DNA of 26,916 bases from an uncultured Eubacteriales bacterium (GCA_900551995.1 URXW01000025.1:1-26916), one strand, 5' to 3'. Numbered from the stretch's first letter, positions 1-8,233 are shown. Numbers and translations are program-made. Notes: a model not told the origin generated them from the sequence alone.

Positions 1-953
1 TTGCCCTTGACTTGAACGGCTCTGCCGTTGCGGGGACGCTCTGCTTCTCCGCCGGAGGCGAGGACTATATCTGGACGGGGCTGCATTATTGGGAGTTCGC
101 GGCGGCGTTTGGGCTGCTGCTGGCAGCGTATCTGTTCTGGTCATATAAGCGGTGGCAGCAGGGAAAGCCCAGCGCACTGGTGAAGGCCGTCGTCGCCGTG
201 CAGAAGTACCGGTTTCTCATTAAGCAGCTGGTAGACCGAGATTTCAAGGCGAAGTACAAACGCTCGGTGCTGGGCGTGTTCTGGAGCTTTCTTAACCCGC
301 TGCTGAACATGGCGGTGCAGTACGTGGTGTTCTCCAACCTGTTCCGCTTCGACATACCGTATTTCCCCGTCTACCTGCTGTGCGGCAACGTGATCTTCAC
401 CTATTTCTCCGAGTCCTGCGGCATGGCTCTGACCTCCATCGTGGGCAACGCCAGCCTTATCACCAAGGTCTACGTACCCAAGTATATCTATCCGCTGACC
501 CGGATACTGTCCTCCCTCATCAATCTGCTGATCTCCATGATCCCGCTGATTGCCGTGGCACTGATCTCTGGGCTGCTGCCTGCGCCGGCGTATATCCTGT
601 CGCTGTATGTGTTTGTATGCTTGGCATTGTTCTGCTTAGGGATGGGACTATTTTTGTCGGCGGCCATGGTGTTTTTTCGGGATATTCAGTTTTTGTGGGG
701 TGTGCTGACCACCGTCTGGATGTACCTGACCCCCATCTTCTACCCGGTATCCATCTTGCCGAAAAATATCAAAACGATCGTGGAGTTGAATCCGCTGTAC
801 TACTACGTGACCTTCGTGCGGACGTGCATCATCGACGGCGTGTCGCCGGAGCCGACCATGTACGCACAGTGCCTGCTGTACGCCATTGCGGCGTTGGTGG
901 TAGGCGCGTGGGTGTTTAAGAGAAATCAGGATAAATTCGTGCTGTATCTGTGA
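1..953 (+). CDS. Polysaccharide ABC-2 exporter permease (Wzm-like), 5' partial
   Basis: Membrane permease of an ABC-2 exporter that moves a lipid-linked polysaccharide across the cytoplasmic membrane. The frame is open to the window edge (first full codon at base 3), so the true start lies upstream; an internal TTG at 12 is not convincing. The Wzm/TagG-like core begins near KYRFLIKQLVDRDFKAKYKR and has the family pattern of an amphipathic N-terminal segment, then GVFWSFLNPLLNM and about six hydrophobic segments, ending in NPLYYYVTFVRTCI and a final helix. Ahead of the core lies an extra segment with its own membrane helix (YWEFAAAFGLLLAAYLFWSY), which standard Wzm proteins of about 260 aa lack. 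The gene stops 8 bases before the start of its ATPase, so the two are surely co-transcribed. The substrate cannot be told from sequence. Confidence 0.88.
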   Translation, partial: ALDLNGSAVAGTLCFSAGGEDYIWTGLHYWEFAAAFGLLLAAYLFWSYKRWQQGKPSALVKAVVAVQKYRFLIKQLVDRDFKAKYKRSVLGVFWSFLNPLLNMAVQYVVFSNLFRFDIPYFPVYLLCGNVIFTYFSESCGMALTSIVGNASLITKVYVPKYIYPLTRILSSLINLLISMIPLIAVALISGLLPAPAYILSLYVFVCLALFCLGMGLFLSAAMVFFRDIQFLWGVLTTVWMYLTPIFYPVSILPKNIKTIVELNPLYYYVTFVRTCIIDGVSPEPTMYAQCLLYAIAALVVGAWVFKRNQDKFVLYL

Positions 954-961
954 GGTGGAGT

Positions 962-1696
962 ATGGAGCAAAACGATATTACCATTTCCGCCCACGATGTA
1001 GCGATGCGCTTTCGGCTGACGGATGACAAGATCCTGTCGCTGAAGGAATTCGTCACGCGGAAGATACGCGGAAAAATCAAGACCAACGAGTTCTGGGCTC
1101 TGAAGGGCGTCAGCTTCGATGTGCATAAGGGCGAGGTGCTGGGCATCATCGGGCGCAACGGCTCCGGCAAGAGCACACTGCTCAAGTGCATCTCCGGCAT
1201 TTTGAAGCCCACGCGGGGCAGCGTGACGTGTCACGGGAACATCGTACCCATGCTGGAGCTGGGCTCGGGCTTTGACCCCGACCTGACGGGACGGGAGAAC
1301 GTATTTCTGAACGGCGCGATCTTGGGCTACGCGGAGGATTTTCTGAAGGAGAAATTCGACGAGATACACGCGTTTTCCGAGCTGGGGGATTTCATTGACG
1401 TGCCGATACGAAACTATTCCAGCGGCATGATGGCACGGCTGGCGTTCTCCGTGGCGACGGTGGTGAATCCGCAGATCCTCATCGTGGACGAGATACTGTC
1501 CGTGGGCGACGAGTCATTTCAAGCCAAGAGCCGTGCGCGGATGATGGAGCTGATGAGCGGCGGCACCACAGTGCTGTTCGTGAGCCACAGCCTCAGCCAG
1601 ATCCGGGAGATGTGCGACCATGTCCTGTGGCTGGACAGCGGAGAAGTGAAAATGTACGGCGAAACACAAGAGGTGTGCGATGGGTACGTTTTGTAA
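962..1696 (+). CDS. Polysaccharide exporter ATPase (Wzt/TagH-like)
   Basis: ATP-binding subunit that powers the permease encoded just upstream. The 244-aa protein has Walker A (GRNGSGKST, residues 64-72), the family-specific ABC signature YSSGMMARL, and Walker B ILIVDE with catalytic E177, followed by the usual SVGDE. ATG 962 is preferred to an in-frame GTG at 950, because AGGTGGAG just ahead of 962 is the ribosome site and 950 overlaps the permease stop. It ends soon after the ABC domain, so it lacks the C-terminal carbohydrate-binding domain of the longer Wzt proteins; export is therefore probably not tied to a terminal sugar modification recognised by this subunit. It belongs to the family of O-antigen, teichoic-acid and capsule exporters. 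Confidence 0.9.
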   Translation: MEQNDITISAHDVAMRFRLTDDKILSLKEFVTRKIRGKIKTNEFWALKGVSFDVHKGEVLGIIGRNGSGKSTLLKCISGILKPTRGSVTCHGNIVPMLELGSGFDPDLTGRENVFLNGAILGYAEDFLKEKFDEIHAFSELGDFIDVPIRNYSSGMMARLAFSVATVVNPQILIVDEILSVGDESFQAKSRARMMELMSGGTTVLFVSHSLSQIREMCDHVLWLDSGEVKMYGETQEVCDGYVL

Positions 1697-1710
1697 GGGA
1701 GGATATAGTG

Positions 1711-4311
1711 ATGAAGGTTCTTGCTCATAGAGGATATTGGAATGTAAAAATAGAGCGCAACTCACCTCTTGCAATCAGGACAGCATTAGAACGAGGCTAC
1801 GGCTTTGAATCCGATTTGCGGGATTACAGAGGAAAGTTAGTTATCTCGCACAATATTGCCCAAGGCGATAGTCAATCTGCAGACGAGGTTTTTCGGTGGT
1901 TGGCTGAATTCGGAGATCGGTTTTGCTTTGCAATTAACATTAAGGCAGACGGATTAAAGGAAGAGCTTAAACACAAGCTGATGGAATACCAAATCGAAAA
2001 CTACTTCACATTCGATATGTCTGTTCCGCAGATGATTGAGTTTTCAGAATTCGGTCTGCGTTTCTATACTCGGCAGAGTGAGGTTGAACCGAAACCGGTC
2101 TTGTATGATAAGGCAGATGGTGTTTGGATTGACGGGTTTTGGAGCACGGAGTGGATTACAGAATCGCTTTTGCATGAGCATCTGAGAAACAAAAAGAATG
2201 TGTGTATTGTTTCGCCTGATTTGCATGGACGAACGCAAGGCGCCTTTTGGGAAATCCTTTCCACATGGGAGGGTATGGTCACAGACGGGCTGGATTTCGA
2301 CAAACTGGTTTTAAGTCGGGATCCCGGCTCAAACGGACTCATCAGAAGGTATCCGCACGAGCAAGCAAACAACACGAATCGAATCATTGTTTCCAGCTAC
2401 CAGGGGGTACATTCTGCCACGAGACGATACTGCCTGAAAATGCGGAGCGATATGCTGCTGGAGTCTGACGCCTTCTTGGCGTGCTACAATAAATATTCCA
2501 AATTCATCTCACCGCAGTCGCCTTTTGCGCGCAGAGTTATGGTGGAAGGCTTATCAACGGAGGAAATGCTGGTATTTGCCGTTTCAGACTGGTACTTCAT
2601 GGGGTTGACAGCGGATATTGAAAAATTGTTTTCGGTGCCGCCATACGAGGAGGAGACGACACCGTATTTTGAGTCCGAAGAGCACAGGCAGGAGAAAAGG
2701 TATCTTGAGGATACTGTATGCCGATATATCCCGGCGCAATATGTGATTTATCAATTCCTCAAGAAAAGCATAAGGCCAATGCCTGAATGGGAAAATGGAT
2801 TTGCCCAGAATCCGGATCATGAGGAATTGTATCGCCAGTTTATCTCCGGAAGCTTACTTTGTGTTGACTTTCCCACAAGTGGTATTGTTCTACCCAAGGC
2901 TCGCAATAGAAATAATCCCAGCAACAATGCATTTGCCTATTCACTCCGTAAGTGGTTAAATCTTTGTGAAAGATACCATACACTTCCCGTTAGCTATTCT
3001 GCACAGGGCAGCGACGGTTTGTACAAAGAATATACTAAGGCGCGCAGGTACTACGATATTAAAAATAGGGCATGTATTATCCAAAACTATGCGCGGTTTG
3101 ACAGTGTAGCTGCCTTTGAAAATACAAGTGCAAAGATTTGCAAGGACGACATTACTTTTGTTATATCAGGCAAGGTCGGGTTAACGGGCTCCTTCAGCAC
3201 ACAACGCTGTATTGAATCCGTAAGGAGATTTTTCCCTACATCCCAAGTGATCCTCAGCACATGGGCGGGGGAGCCTGTGGAAAAGTTGGCATCTCTATGC
3301 GATGAGGTACTTTTACTAAAGGAGCCCAAGGAAAAGCCGTGCAAATACTATTGCACCGAGGATCATCCTGCTCAGAGGGTAGATAGTATAAACAAGCAAC
3401 AGTTTTCTGTACATGCTGGGTTAAGGCGGGTGCACACCACGTATGCAGTGCGCTTGAGATCGGACTTCTATTTGACCAACGACAACCTCCTGCCTTTCTA
3501 TCAGGAGTGGTGTCAGATCCTGAACCGATATGACGTGGGCTACCAAATTTTTCGAAACCGTGTGCTTACAAGTAACTACTATACTCGAGACCCGCGCAAT
3601 GACAATGGCGGCTATGTATATCAGCTTTCAGATTGCTTCCAATTTGGGCTGACTGAGGATTTGCTGAAACTGTGGGACGGACATCAAGAATCATTCGCAT
3701 CGCTTAACTATTTTAAGAGCCACCCCCGTTCTAAGTACTACAACCCCGAAGGATTCAATCACAGGTACACTGCAGAGCAATATTTTTTCCTGAACGTAAT
3801 TCGAAAGGCTGGGTTACAGGTACAAATTCCGGAATATTATATGGATACATCTTCTGAACGTTTTGTGTTTGAATCCGAGAAATTATTCGCTTCAAATGTG
3901 ATTGTCGGGAATTACTTGCAACTGGGATTGCAGTCTAAGTTTAGAGATCTCAATCCAGATGATTTGAGATTCTACTCTCTAAGCCGGATAGCAGAGGAGT
4001 ACCTCTACAATGTTGATCCGACAAACGAAAAATGCTTGCGGTATCTAAGGGACAGCTACACAGATTCCGAGCAAATGCCGCAGGAGGAAGGGAATTCATG
4101 TAAGCGGATGGGCTTTGTAAAGAGATGCCTACGCGGGATTTACGGGGGGGTTAAAGTGGTTATGCGAGCGGTGCTTCCGGGTTATCGTGTTGCGTGCGGT
4201 GTTCGAGAGCAGCAGGAAAACCATGAAAAGGTTACAAAGGAACAATACAGAGACCTGTTGTGCAGACTTGATCAACTCCAACAGACATCGGAGCGTCAAA
4301 GAAGGGCTTAA
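1711..4311 (+). CDS. GDPD-like phosphodiesterase fused to two WavE-like domains
   Basis: Large (866 aa) surface-polysaccharide protein. Residues 1 to about 180 resemble glycerophosphodiester phosphodiesterases: HRG at 6-8, E33 and D35 in FESDLRD, H47 in VISHN and the later strand CIVSPDLHGR. The catalytic-type His/Glu/Asp set is present. From about residue 180 the protein becomes WavE-like (a family named from Vibrio LPS core genes): ILSTWE, then DKLVLSRDPG, then KMRSD at 243-247. A second, complete WavE-like unit runs from about 479, with RLRSD at 581-585, a QFG segment and TAEQYFFL. The tail has a positively charged hydrophobic patch and a coil-like end. ATG 1711 is chosen because GGGAGG sits just ahead and the HRG strand starts at once; the frame is open further upstream inside the ATPase gene. 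Codon use is AT-rich compared with the exporter genes, suggesting separate acquisition. WavE enzymes are presumed glycosyl- or phosphosugar-transferases; activity here is unproven. Confidence 0.75.
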   Translation: MKVLAHRGYWNVKIERNSPLAIRTALERGYGFESDLRDYRGKLVISHNIAQGDSQSADEVFRWLAEFGDRFCFAINIKADGLKEELKHKLMEYQIENYFTFDMSVPQMIEFSEFGLRFYTRQSEVEPKPVLYDKADGVWIDGFWSTEWITESLLHEHLRNKKNVCIVSPDLHGRTQGAFWEILSTWEGMVTDGLDFDKLVLSRDPGSNGLIRRYPHEQANNTNRIIVSSYQGVHSATRRYCLKMRSDMLLESDAFLACYNKYSKFISPQSPFARRVMVEGLSTEEMLVFAVSDWYFMGLTADIEKLFSVPPYEEETTPYFESEEHRQEKRYLEDTVCRYIPAQYVIYQFLKKSIRPMPEWENGFAQNPDHEELYRQFISGSLLCVDFPTSGIVLPKARNRNNPSNNAFAYSLRKWLNLCERYHTLPVSYSAQGSDGLYKEYTKARRYYDIKNRACIIQNYARFDSVAAFENTSAKICKDDITFVISGKVGLTGSFSTQRCIESVRRFFPTSQVILSTWAGEPVEKLASLCDEVLLLKEPKEKPCKYYCTEDHPAQRVDSINKQQFSVHAGLRRVHTTYAVRLRSDFYLTNDNLLPFYQEWCQILNRYDVGYQIFRNRVLTSNYYTRDPRNDNGGYVYQLSDCFQFGLTEDLLKLWDGHQESFASLNYFKSHPRSKYYNPEGFNHRYTAEQYFFLNVIRKAGLQVQIPEYYMDTSSERFVFESEKLFASNVIVGNYLQLGLQSKFRDLNPDDLRFYSLSRIAEEYLYNVDPTNEKCLRYLRDSYTDSEQMPQEEGNSCKRMGFVKRCLRGIYGGVKVVMRAVLPGYRVACGVREQQENHEKVTKEQYRDLLCRLDQLQQTSERQRRA

Positions 4312-4381
4312 GGCGTTCAGATGCGATTTAAGACGGTGTGGGGCGCATAGACTAAACCACGGATGGAGCGTAGTTTGCAAT

Positions 4382-5365
4382 ATGATACATAGCTTTGAGG
4401 GACTCTCGTTGGTGGTGCAGGGAGGCGTAAATAATCTGCTGACTGCACGATGCATGGAGGCACTCCGCAAACAATTCCCAAATGCTGAACTTATTCTCTC
4501 CACATGGGAAAACAGTGATGTAACGGGGCTCCGTGCTGACAAAATTGTTTTTTCCCCGGATCCGGGAGCAACAGTATGCGATGAGGTAGCAGGTGTTCTC
4601 AATAATGTCAATCGGCAACTGGTCTCTACAAAAGCCGGAATAGCGGTGGCCTCGCGCCCATTTATCCTAAAAACGCGGACAGATATTTTGTTCCGTAATG
4701 CTGATTTTTTGCGCTATTTTGGCATATTTGACGGCATCCCGTCAAATTATTTTCGTAATCGTCTACTGGTTTGTAACGATTTTACCAGAAACCCGAGAGT
4801 GAGTGATCTCTGCTTTCACCCGTCGGATTGGATCGTGTTTGGAAGAGCGGAGGATGTACGTGAGTACTACGAAAATACGCCGCTGATGGCACGGGAGGAT
4901 GCGGAGTGGTTCCGCACTCGCGAGAAAACGTCTGCAATTTTTACCAATTATACTAGCCGATTTACACCGGAACAATATATTTTCTTGGGCTACCTGCGGC
5001 AAAAAGAGCCTGTGAGCTGTATGTGCTACTACGACTGCTGCGCCGATCTGATCGCACAGACAGAGCGGGCATTTGCGGAGTGCTTCGTTGTGCTGGACTA
5101 TCAAAAGCAGTTGGACATCGAATTTGTAAAATACAATCCAAACCGGTATAAGGAGAGATTTACGCTGCTTTCCCACTGGCAGTGGAAGGCGTTGTATCAA
5201 CATTATTGTCTTTCCGTGGTATCGCCACTGTGGATTATGTATCGGGTATTAAGCGGGATGCGCCTCGGCGTGTCCGCGCTACGAAGAATTCTGATTCGTG
5301 TGCTGGATCGATTGGGCATGAAAGAGTTCATAAAACGGCTGCTCAGCGGGAGATTACGATTTTAA
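4382..5365 (+). CDS. WavE-like polysaccharide biosynthesis protein
   Basis: A 327-aa protein with one WavE-like domain: LVVQGG near the N terminus, ELILSTWE, DKIVFSPDPG, KTRTD at 97-101, SDWIVFG and FTPEQYIFLGYL. The same ordered landmarks occur in both WavE-like units of the preceding gene, so these are paralogous domains. A hydrophobic stretch (SPLWIMYRVLSGM) and a basic tail end the protein, suggesting membrane association. The frame is open back to 4187 inside the previous gene, but the stretch before ATG 4382 shows no family similarity, and the domain starts right after MIHSFEG. A GGATGGAG at 4361-4368 is a loosely spaced ribosome site, so the start is only fairly sure. It is AT-rich like its neighbour and probably the last gene of the polysaccharide locus. 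Confidence 0.72.
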   Translation: MIHSFEGLSLVVQGGVNNLLTARCMEALRKQFPNAELILSTWENSDVTGLRADKIVFSPDPGATVCDEVAGVLNNVNRQLVSTKAGIAVASRPFILKTRTDILFRNADFLRYFGIFDGIPSNYFRNRLLVCNDFTRNPRVSDLCFHPSDWIVFGRAEDVREYYENTPLMAREDAEWFRTREKTSAIFTNYTSRFTPEQYIFLGYLRQKEPVSCMCYYDCCADLIAQTERAFAECFVVLDYQKQLDIEFVKYNPNRYKERFTLLSHWQWKALYQHYCLSVVSPLWIMYRVLSGMRLGVSALRRILIRVLDRLGMKEFIKRLLSGRLRF

Positions 5366-5405
5366 AGCAAAAGATAAAGTAACGCAAGGTCTCGAACTCA
5401 ATAGA

Positions 5406-5436
5406 AAGCCGGCGCAGGAATTTCCTGCGCCGGCTT
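5406..5436. repeat. Perfect 15-bp inverted repeat, hairpin
   Basis: Fifteen bases (5406-5420) are repeated in reverse complement at 5422-5436 with one base between. The result is a very stable GC-rich hairpin, AAGCCGGCGCAGGAA on the left arm. No T-run follows on the plus strand, so it is not a textbook terminator. It may block read-through between the convergent genes on either side or protect the mRNA end. Confidence 0.6.
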
Positions 5437-5481
5437 CTGCATCAGCTACCCTTGTGCCACAATGTGTACTTGTGAAAACGT

Positions 5482-5503
5482 AGCCCTCCGGGCTTTCTTT
5501 TTT
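5482..5503 (+). terminator. Rho-independent terminator after polysaccharide genes
   Basis: Stem AGCCC / GGGCT (5482-5486 with 5490-5494), loop TCC, followed by a T-rich run TTCTTTTTT. It ends transcription coming from the plus strand, just before the end of the convergent cotransporter gene. Confidence 0.75.
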
Positions 5504-5513
5504 ATGCTCTCTA

Positions 5514-7268
5514 TTACAGATGATACTCCTGCTTGTACTCCTCGTAGTATTTGTCGAAGGAGTTGGTTTTCAACGCCCGCACGCTGCTGAGATACTCGTG
5601 GGTGTCGAAGGAATCGGACTCCAGCTCGATAATGGCGACGGCGATGTTGGAGCAGTGGTCGGCAACGCGCTCATAGTTGGTCAGCAGGTCGTTGAACACG
5701 AACCCCTGATTCAGCGTGCAGAACCCGGACTGCAGCCGCACCACGTGGTGGGACTTCATCTGGTCGCACAGCCCGTCGATGATCTCCTCCAGCGGCTCCA
5801 CTCTCGCCGCCAGCTGCGGGTCGTTGTTCACGAAGGCACCCACGGCGGTGGACAGGATCTCCCGCACGGCGCGCTCCATCACGTCCAGCTCATGGCACGC
5901 CTCCGGCGAGAACTGCAGCTCCTTGTCGTGGATCTCCTTCGCCGCCTCCGAGATATTCAGCGCGTGGTCGGAGATCCGCTCAAAGTCGGAGATAGTGTGC
6001 AGGAACTTGCTGACCTCCTCGCTCTGCGTCTGGGACAGCGACTTGCTGGTGATCTTCATGAGATACGTGCCCAGCTTGTCCTCGTACCGGTCAACGATGC
6101 TCTCCGTCTCTGCCACCTGCCGGAACTCCTTCTCCGAGAACCGGCTCCGCAGACCCATCGCCATGAGCAGATTCTCCTCAGCGCGCTCCGCCATGGAGTT
6201 GGTCACCAGCCGGCTCTGCTCAATGGACAACGCCGGGTGCAGCAAAAACCGCTCCTCCAGCCGGTCCATGTCCTCCACCTCCGGATGGGAGCCGTCGTCC
6301 GGGAACAGGAACTCCATCAGCCGCTCCATGAGCCCGATGCACGGCAGCAGCACGACCACCGTGGCAAGGCGGAACAGCGTGTTCATCAGCGCAATGGACA
6401 CGCTGGTCATCACCGTGCCCAAAAACGTAAAGTGCAGAACGGCGTTTGCGCCGTAAAAAACCAGCGACCAGATCAGCGCGCCCAGCACGTCGATCAGCAG
6501 ATAGATGAACGCCGTCCGCTTGCCGTGCAGGTTCGCGCCGAGAGCCGACAGCAGCACCGGCACCGCCGCACCCACGGCAATACCCATCACAATGGGCAGC
6601 GCGATCTCGAAGGTGATGGCACCCGTCACCGCCAACGCCTGCAAGATACCCACGGCGGCGGAGGCACTCTGCAACACGCTGGTGAACACCACGCCCACCA
6701 GAATACCCAGCAGGGGATTGGAGAAGCTGGTCAGTATCCGGATGAACGACTCGCTCTCCCGCAGGGGCGACACCGCCCCGGACATGGCGGACATACCGTA
6801 CATCAGCACCGCGAACCCCAGCAGGATCTCGCCCACGTGCCGGTTGGTGGTCTTTCCGTTGAACATCCGCAGAATAATGCCGATCACCGCCACGATGCCG
6901 GTCAGCACCTCCGTGCTCAGCAGCTGTACCACGCCGCTGCCGCCCTCCAGCGAGGATAGGCACAGGATCCACCCGGTCACGCTGGTGCCCACGATGGCAC
7001 CCATGATCACGCCGATGGCCTGCCTCACCTTCATCATGCCGGAGTTGACGAAGCCCACCACCATCACCGATGTAGCGGAGGAGGACTGGATCACGGCGGT
7101 CACGCCCGTCCCCAACAGCACACCCCGCAGCGGCGTGCTGCTGAGCTTGTAGAGCACCAGCTCCAGCCGGCTGCCGGCGACCTTCTTCAATCCTTCTCCC
7201 ATGAGGGACATACCGAACAGAAACAGCGCGATACCTCCCAGCAGGGATATAACGTCTGCAATGCCCAT
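5514..7268 (-). CDS. Na+/phosphate cotransporter with C-terminal PhoU-like domain
   Basis: A 584-aa inner-membrane protein of the NaPi-II-like family (YjbB/NptA type). The membrane half (about residues 1-315) carries the two inverted-repeat signatures, QSSSATS at 61-67 and QSASAAVG at 200-207, each within a reentrant/helix unit. The remaining part, from about 340 on, is soluble and helical, with PhoU-type segments such as ISDFERISDHALNISEAAKEI and LTNYERVADHCSNIAVAI. The PhoU part is thought to control the carrier or sense phosphate. The start at 7268 follows GGGAGGAAATGGGCT, a good ribosome site. It is transcribed alone and convergent with the polysaccharide cluster. Phosphate uptake or export is the family role; direction cannot be inferred. 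Confidence 0.9.
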   Translation of the reverse strand: MGIADVISLLGGIALFLFGMSLMGEGLKKVAGSRLELVLYKLSSTPLRGVLLGTGVTAVIQSSSATSVMVVGFVNSGMMKVRQAIGVIMGAIVGTSVTGWILCLSSLEGGSGVVQLLSTEVLTGIVAVIGIILRMFNGKTTNRHVGEILLGFAVLMYGMSAMSGAVSPLRESESFIRILTSFSNPLLGILVGVVFTSVLQSASAAVGILQALAVTGAITFEIALPIVMGIAVGAAVPVLLSALGANLHGKRTAFIYLLIDVLGALIWSLVFYGANAVLHFTFLGTVMTSVSIALMNTLFRLATVVVLLPCIGLMERLMEFLFPDDGSHPEVEDMDRLEERFLLHPALSIEQSRLVTNSMAERAEENLLMAMGLRSRFSEKEFRQVAETESIVDRYEDKLGTYLMKITSKSLSQTQSEEVSKFLHTISDFERISDHALNISEAAKEIHDKELQFSPEACHELDVMERAVREILSTAVGAFVNNDPQLAARVEPLEEIIDGLCDQMKSHHVVRLQSGFCTLNQGFVFNDLLTNYERVADHCSNIAVAIIELESDSFDTHEYLSSVRALKTNSFDKYYEEYKQEYHL

Positions 7269-7304
7269 AGCCCATTTCCTCCCATGATAATCAATGCTTC
7301 CCCC

Positions 7305-7334
7305 AGTATAACAGGTACACAGGTGGTTTGTCGA
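7305..7334 (-). promoter_or_regulatory. Promoter of the Na/Pi cotransporter gene
   Basis: Reading the minus strand: -35 TCGACA (7334-7329), 18-bp spacer, -10 TATACT (7310-7305). Each hexamer differs from consensus at one base. It lies about 35 bases before the start codon. Confidence 0.55.
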
Positions 7335-7394
7335 CAGAAACCGTAAAAAACCCGATAGAATTTTCTCCTTTTTCTGAAACCATCCTTGTACTTC

Positions 7395-7423
7395 TTGTCA
7401 AACACCCCCAAACGGGGTATAAT
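7395..7423 (+). promoter_or_regulatory. Sigma-A type promoter for the small membrane protein gene
   Basis: TTGTCA (7395-7400), 17-bp spacer, TATAAT (7418-7423). The spacer contains the short palindrome CCCC-CAAAC-GGGG, which could be a binding site. The predicted transcript has an unusually long leader of about 147 bases containing the hairpins at 7493-7543. Confidence 0.7.
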
Positions 7424-7477
7424 TCCCTCGATAAAGAAAGAGCCCCCGTCCCCCCCGTACCTCGTGCTGCTTTATAC

Positions 7478-7560
7478 CTCTGTCATTCCGAGCCAGCCCG
7501 CAGGCTGGCGCGGGAATCCGCAACCCCGCGCCCGCAGGCGCGGCAGCACCCCCACCCTAA
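7478..7560. repeat. GC-rich double-hairpin intergenic element
   Basis: Two neighbouring hairpins share a CGCA loop: CCAGCC-CGCA-GGCTGG (7493-7508) and CCGCGCC-CGCA-GGCGCGG (7526-7543). They follow the phrase TGTCATTCCGAG, which starts at about 7481. Part of the second unit, CGCAGGCGCGGCA followed by a C-run, recurs at 13906-13923 after the histidine kinase gene. This suggests a small dispersed palindromic element; a genome-wide search would be needed to confirm it. Confidence 0.4.
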
Positions 7561-7576
7561 AGATCGGAGTTTTCCC

Positions 7577-8047
7577 ATGTTCAAACACTGTATCATCGTT
7601 TTCCTCGTCTCCATGGTGCCCCTGATCGAGCTGCGCGGAGCCATTCCCTACGGCGCGGTGTTCGGTCTGCCCCTCTGGCAGACGTATATCATCGCCATCG
7701 TGGGTAATATGCTCCCGGTGCCCCTCATTTATTTCTTCGCCCGCCGCATCCTCCTCTGGGGCAGGGACAAGCCCCTTATCGGCACCTTCTTCACCTTCTG
7801 TCTGGAAAAAGGGGAGAGGGCGGGGCGCAAGCTCCAGGCCAAGGCGGGCAGAGGGCTTTACTGGGCGCTGCTCCTCTTCGTGGGCATCCCGCTCCCCGGC
7901 ACCGGCGCGTGGACGGGAACGCTGGCGGCAAGCCTGCTGGACATGGACTTCAAGCGCAGCGTCATGGCGTGTATGGGCGGCGTACTGCTGGCGGGCGTCA
8001 TTATGGGCGCACTCAGCCAGCTGGGCGTCTCCGTTTTTGGCGGCTGA
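7577..8047 (+). CDS. Small multidrug-export-like membrane protein (DedA-like, PF06695 type)
   Basis: A 156-aa integral membrane protein. Segments are hydrophobic helix, ELRGAIPYG, helix, a basic loop (EKGERAGRKLQAKAG), then LFVGIPLPGTGAWTGTLAA and a final helix; the ELRGAIPYG and PLPGTGAW motifs are typical of the Sm_multidrug_ex family. Despite the family name its transport role is poorly established. The start ATG 7577 has GGAG at 7566-7569 with good spacing; the frame is open 250 bases further upstream, but that part is the hairpin element and not protein-like. It is monocistronic and stands directly before the tRNA. Confidence 0.8.
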   Translation: MFKHCIIVFLVSMVPLIELRGAIPYGAVFGLPLWQTYIIAIVGNMLPVPLIYFFARRILLWGRDKPLIGTFFTFCLEKGERAGRKLQAKAGRGLYWALLLFVGIPLPGTGAWTGTLAASLLDMDFKRSVMACMGGVLLAGVIMGALSQLGVSVFGG

Positions 8048-8061
8048 CCCGTAAATTTATC

Positions 8062-8090
8062 TTGCAATCGCCGCCGCCATACGGTATAAT
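8062..8090 (+). promoter_or_regulatory. tRNA-Leu promoter
   Basis: TTGCAA (8062-8067), 17-bp spacer, perfect TATAAT (8085-8090). It is 15 bases before the tRNA 5' end. Confidence 0.75.
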
Positions 8091-8105
8091 GCACTGGTAA
8101 CACCC

Positions 8106-8192
8106 GCCGGTGTGATGGAATTGGTAGACGTAGTGGACTCAAAATCCACCGCTGGCGACAGCGTACCGGTTCGAGTCCGGTCACCGGCACCA
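8106..8192 (+). tRNA. tRNA-Leu (anticodon CAA)
   Basis: An 87-base class II tRNA. The acceptor stem GCCGGTG pairs with CACCGGC (8182-8188), discriminator A, and CCA is encoded at 8190-8192. The anticodon stem GTGGA/TCCAC encloses loop CTCAAAA with anticodon CAA at 8140-8142, which reads UUG. The long variable arm and the GGTTCGAGTCC T-arm fit leucine identity. Confidence 0.96.
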
Positions 8193-8233
8193 AAGAGGAC
8201 TCAAGTATCTTAAAATACTTGAGTCCTCTTTTT
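8193..8233 (+). terminator. Perfect 16-bp terminator directly after tRNA-Leu
   Basis: Left arm 8193-8208, loop CTTAAA, right arm 8215-8230, then TTT. The stem starts at the base after the CCA end, so the tRNA is a single-gene transcript. The hairpin also marks the left edge of the AT-rich restriction-modification block. Confidence 0.9.

Noticed and set aside
4187..4381. Upstream open frame that would add 65 residues to the second WavE-like protein and overlap the previous gene by 125 bases
   Set aside because: The extra residues show no family similarity, and the domain begins just after ATG 4382; chance openness is more likely.
5520..6959. A 479-codon plus-strand open frame opposite the Na/Pi cotransporter gene
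   Set aside because: The translation is His/Gln/Arg-rich antisense of a clear membrane protein; not a gene.
8106..8233. tRNA-Leu as an attachment site for an integrated element
   Set aside because: No integrase and no repeated copy of the tRNA 3' end could be seen downstream of the restriction-modification genes; the position may be a coincidence.
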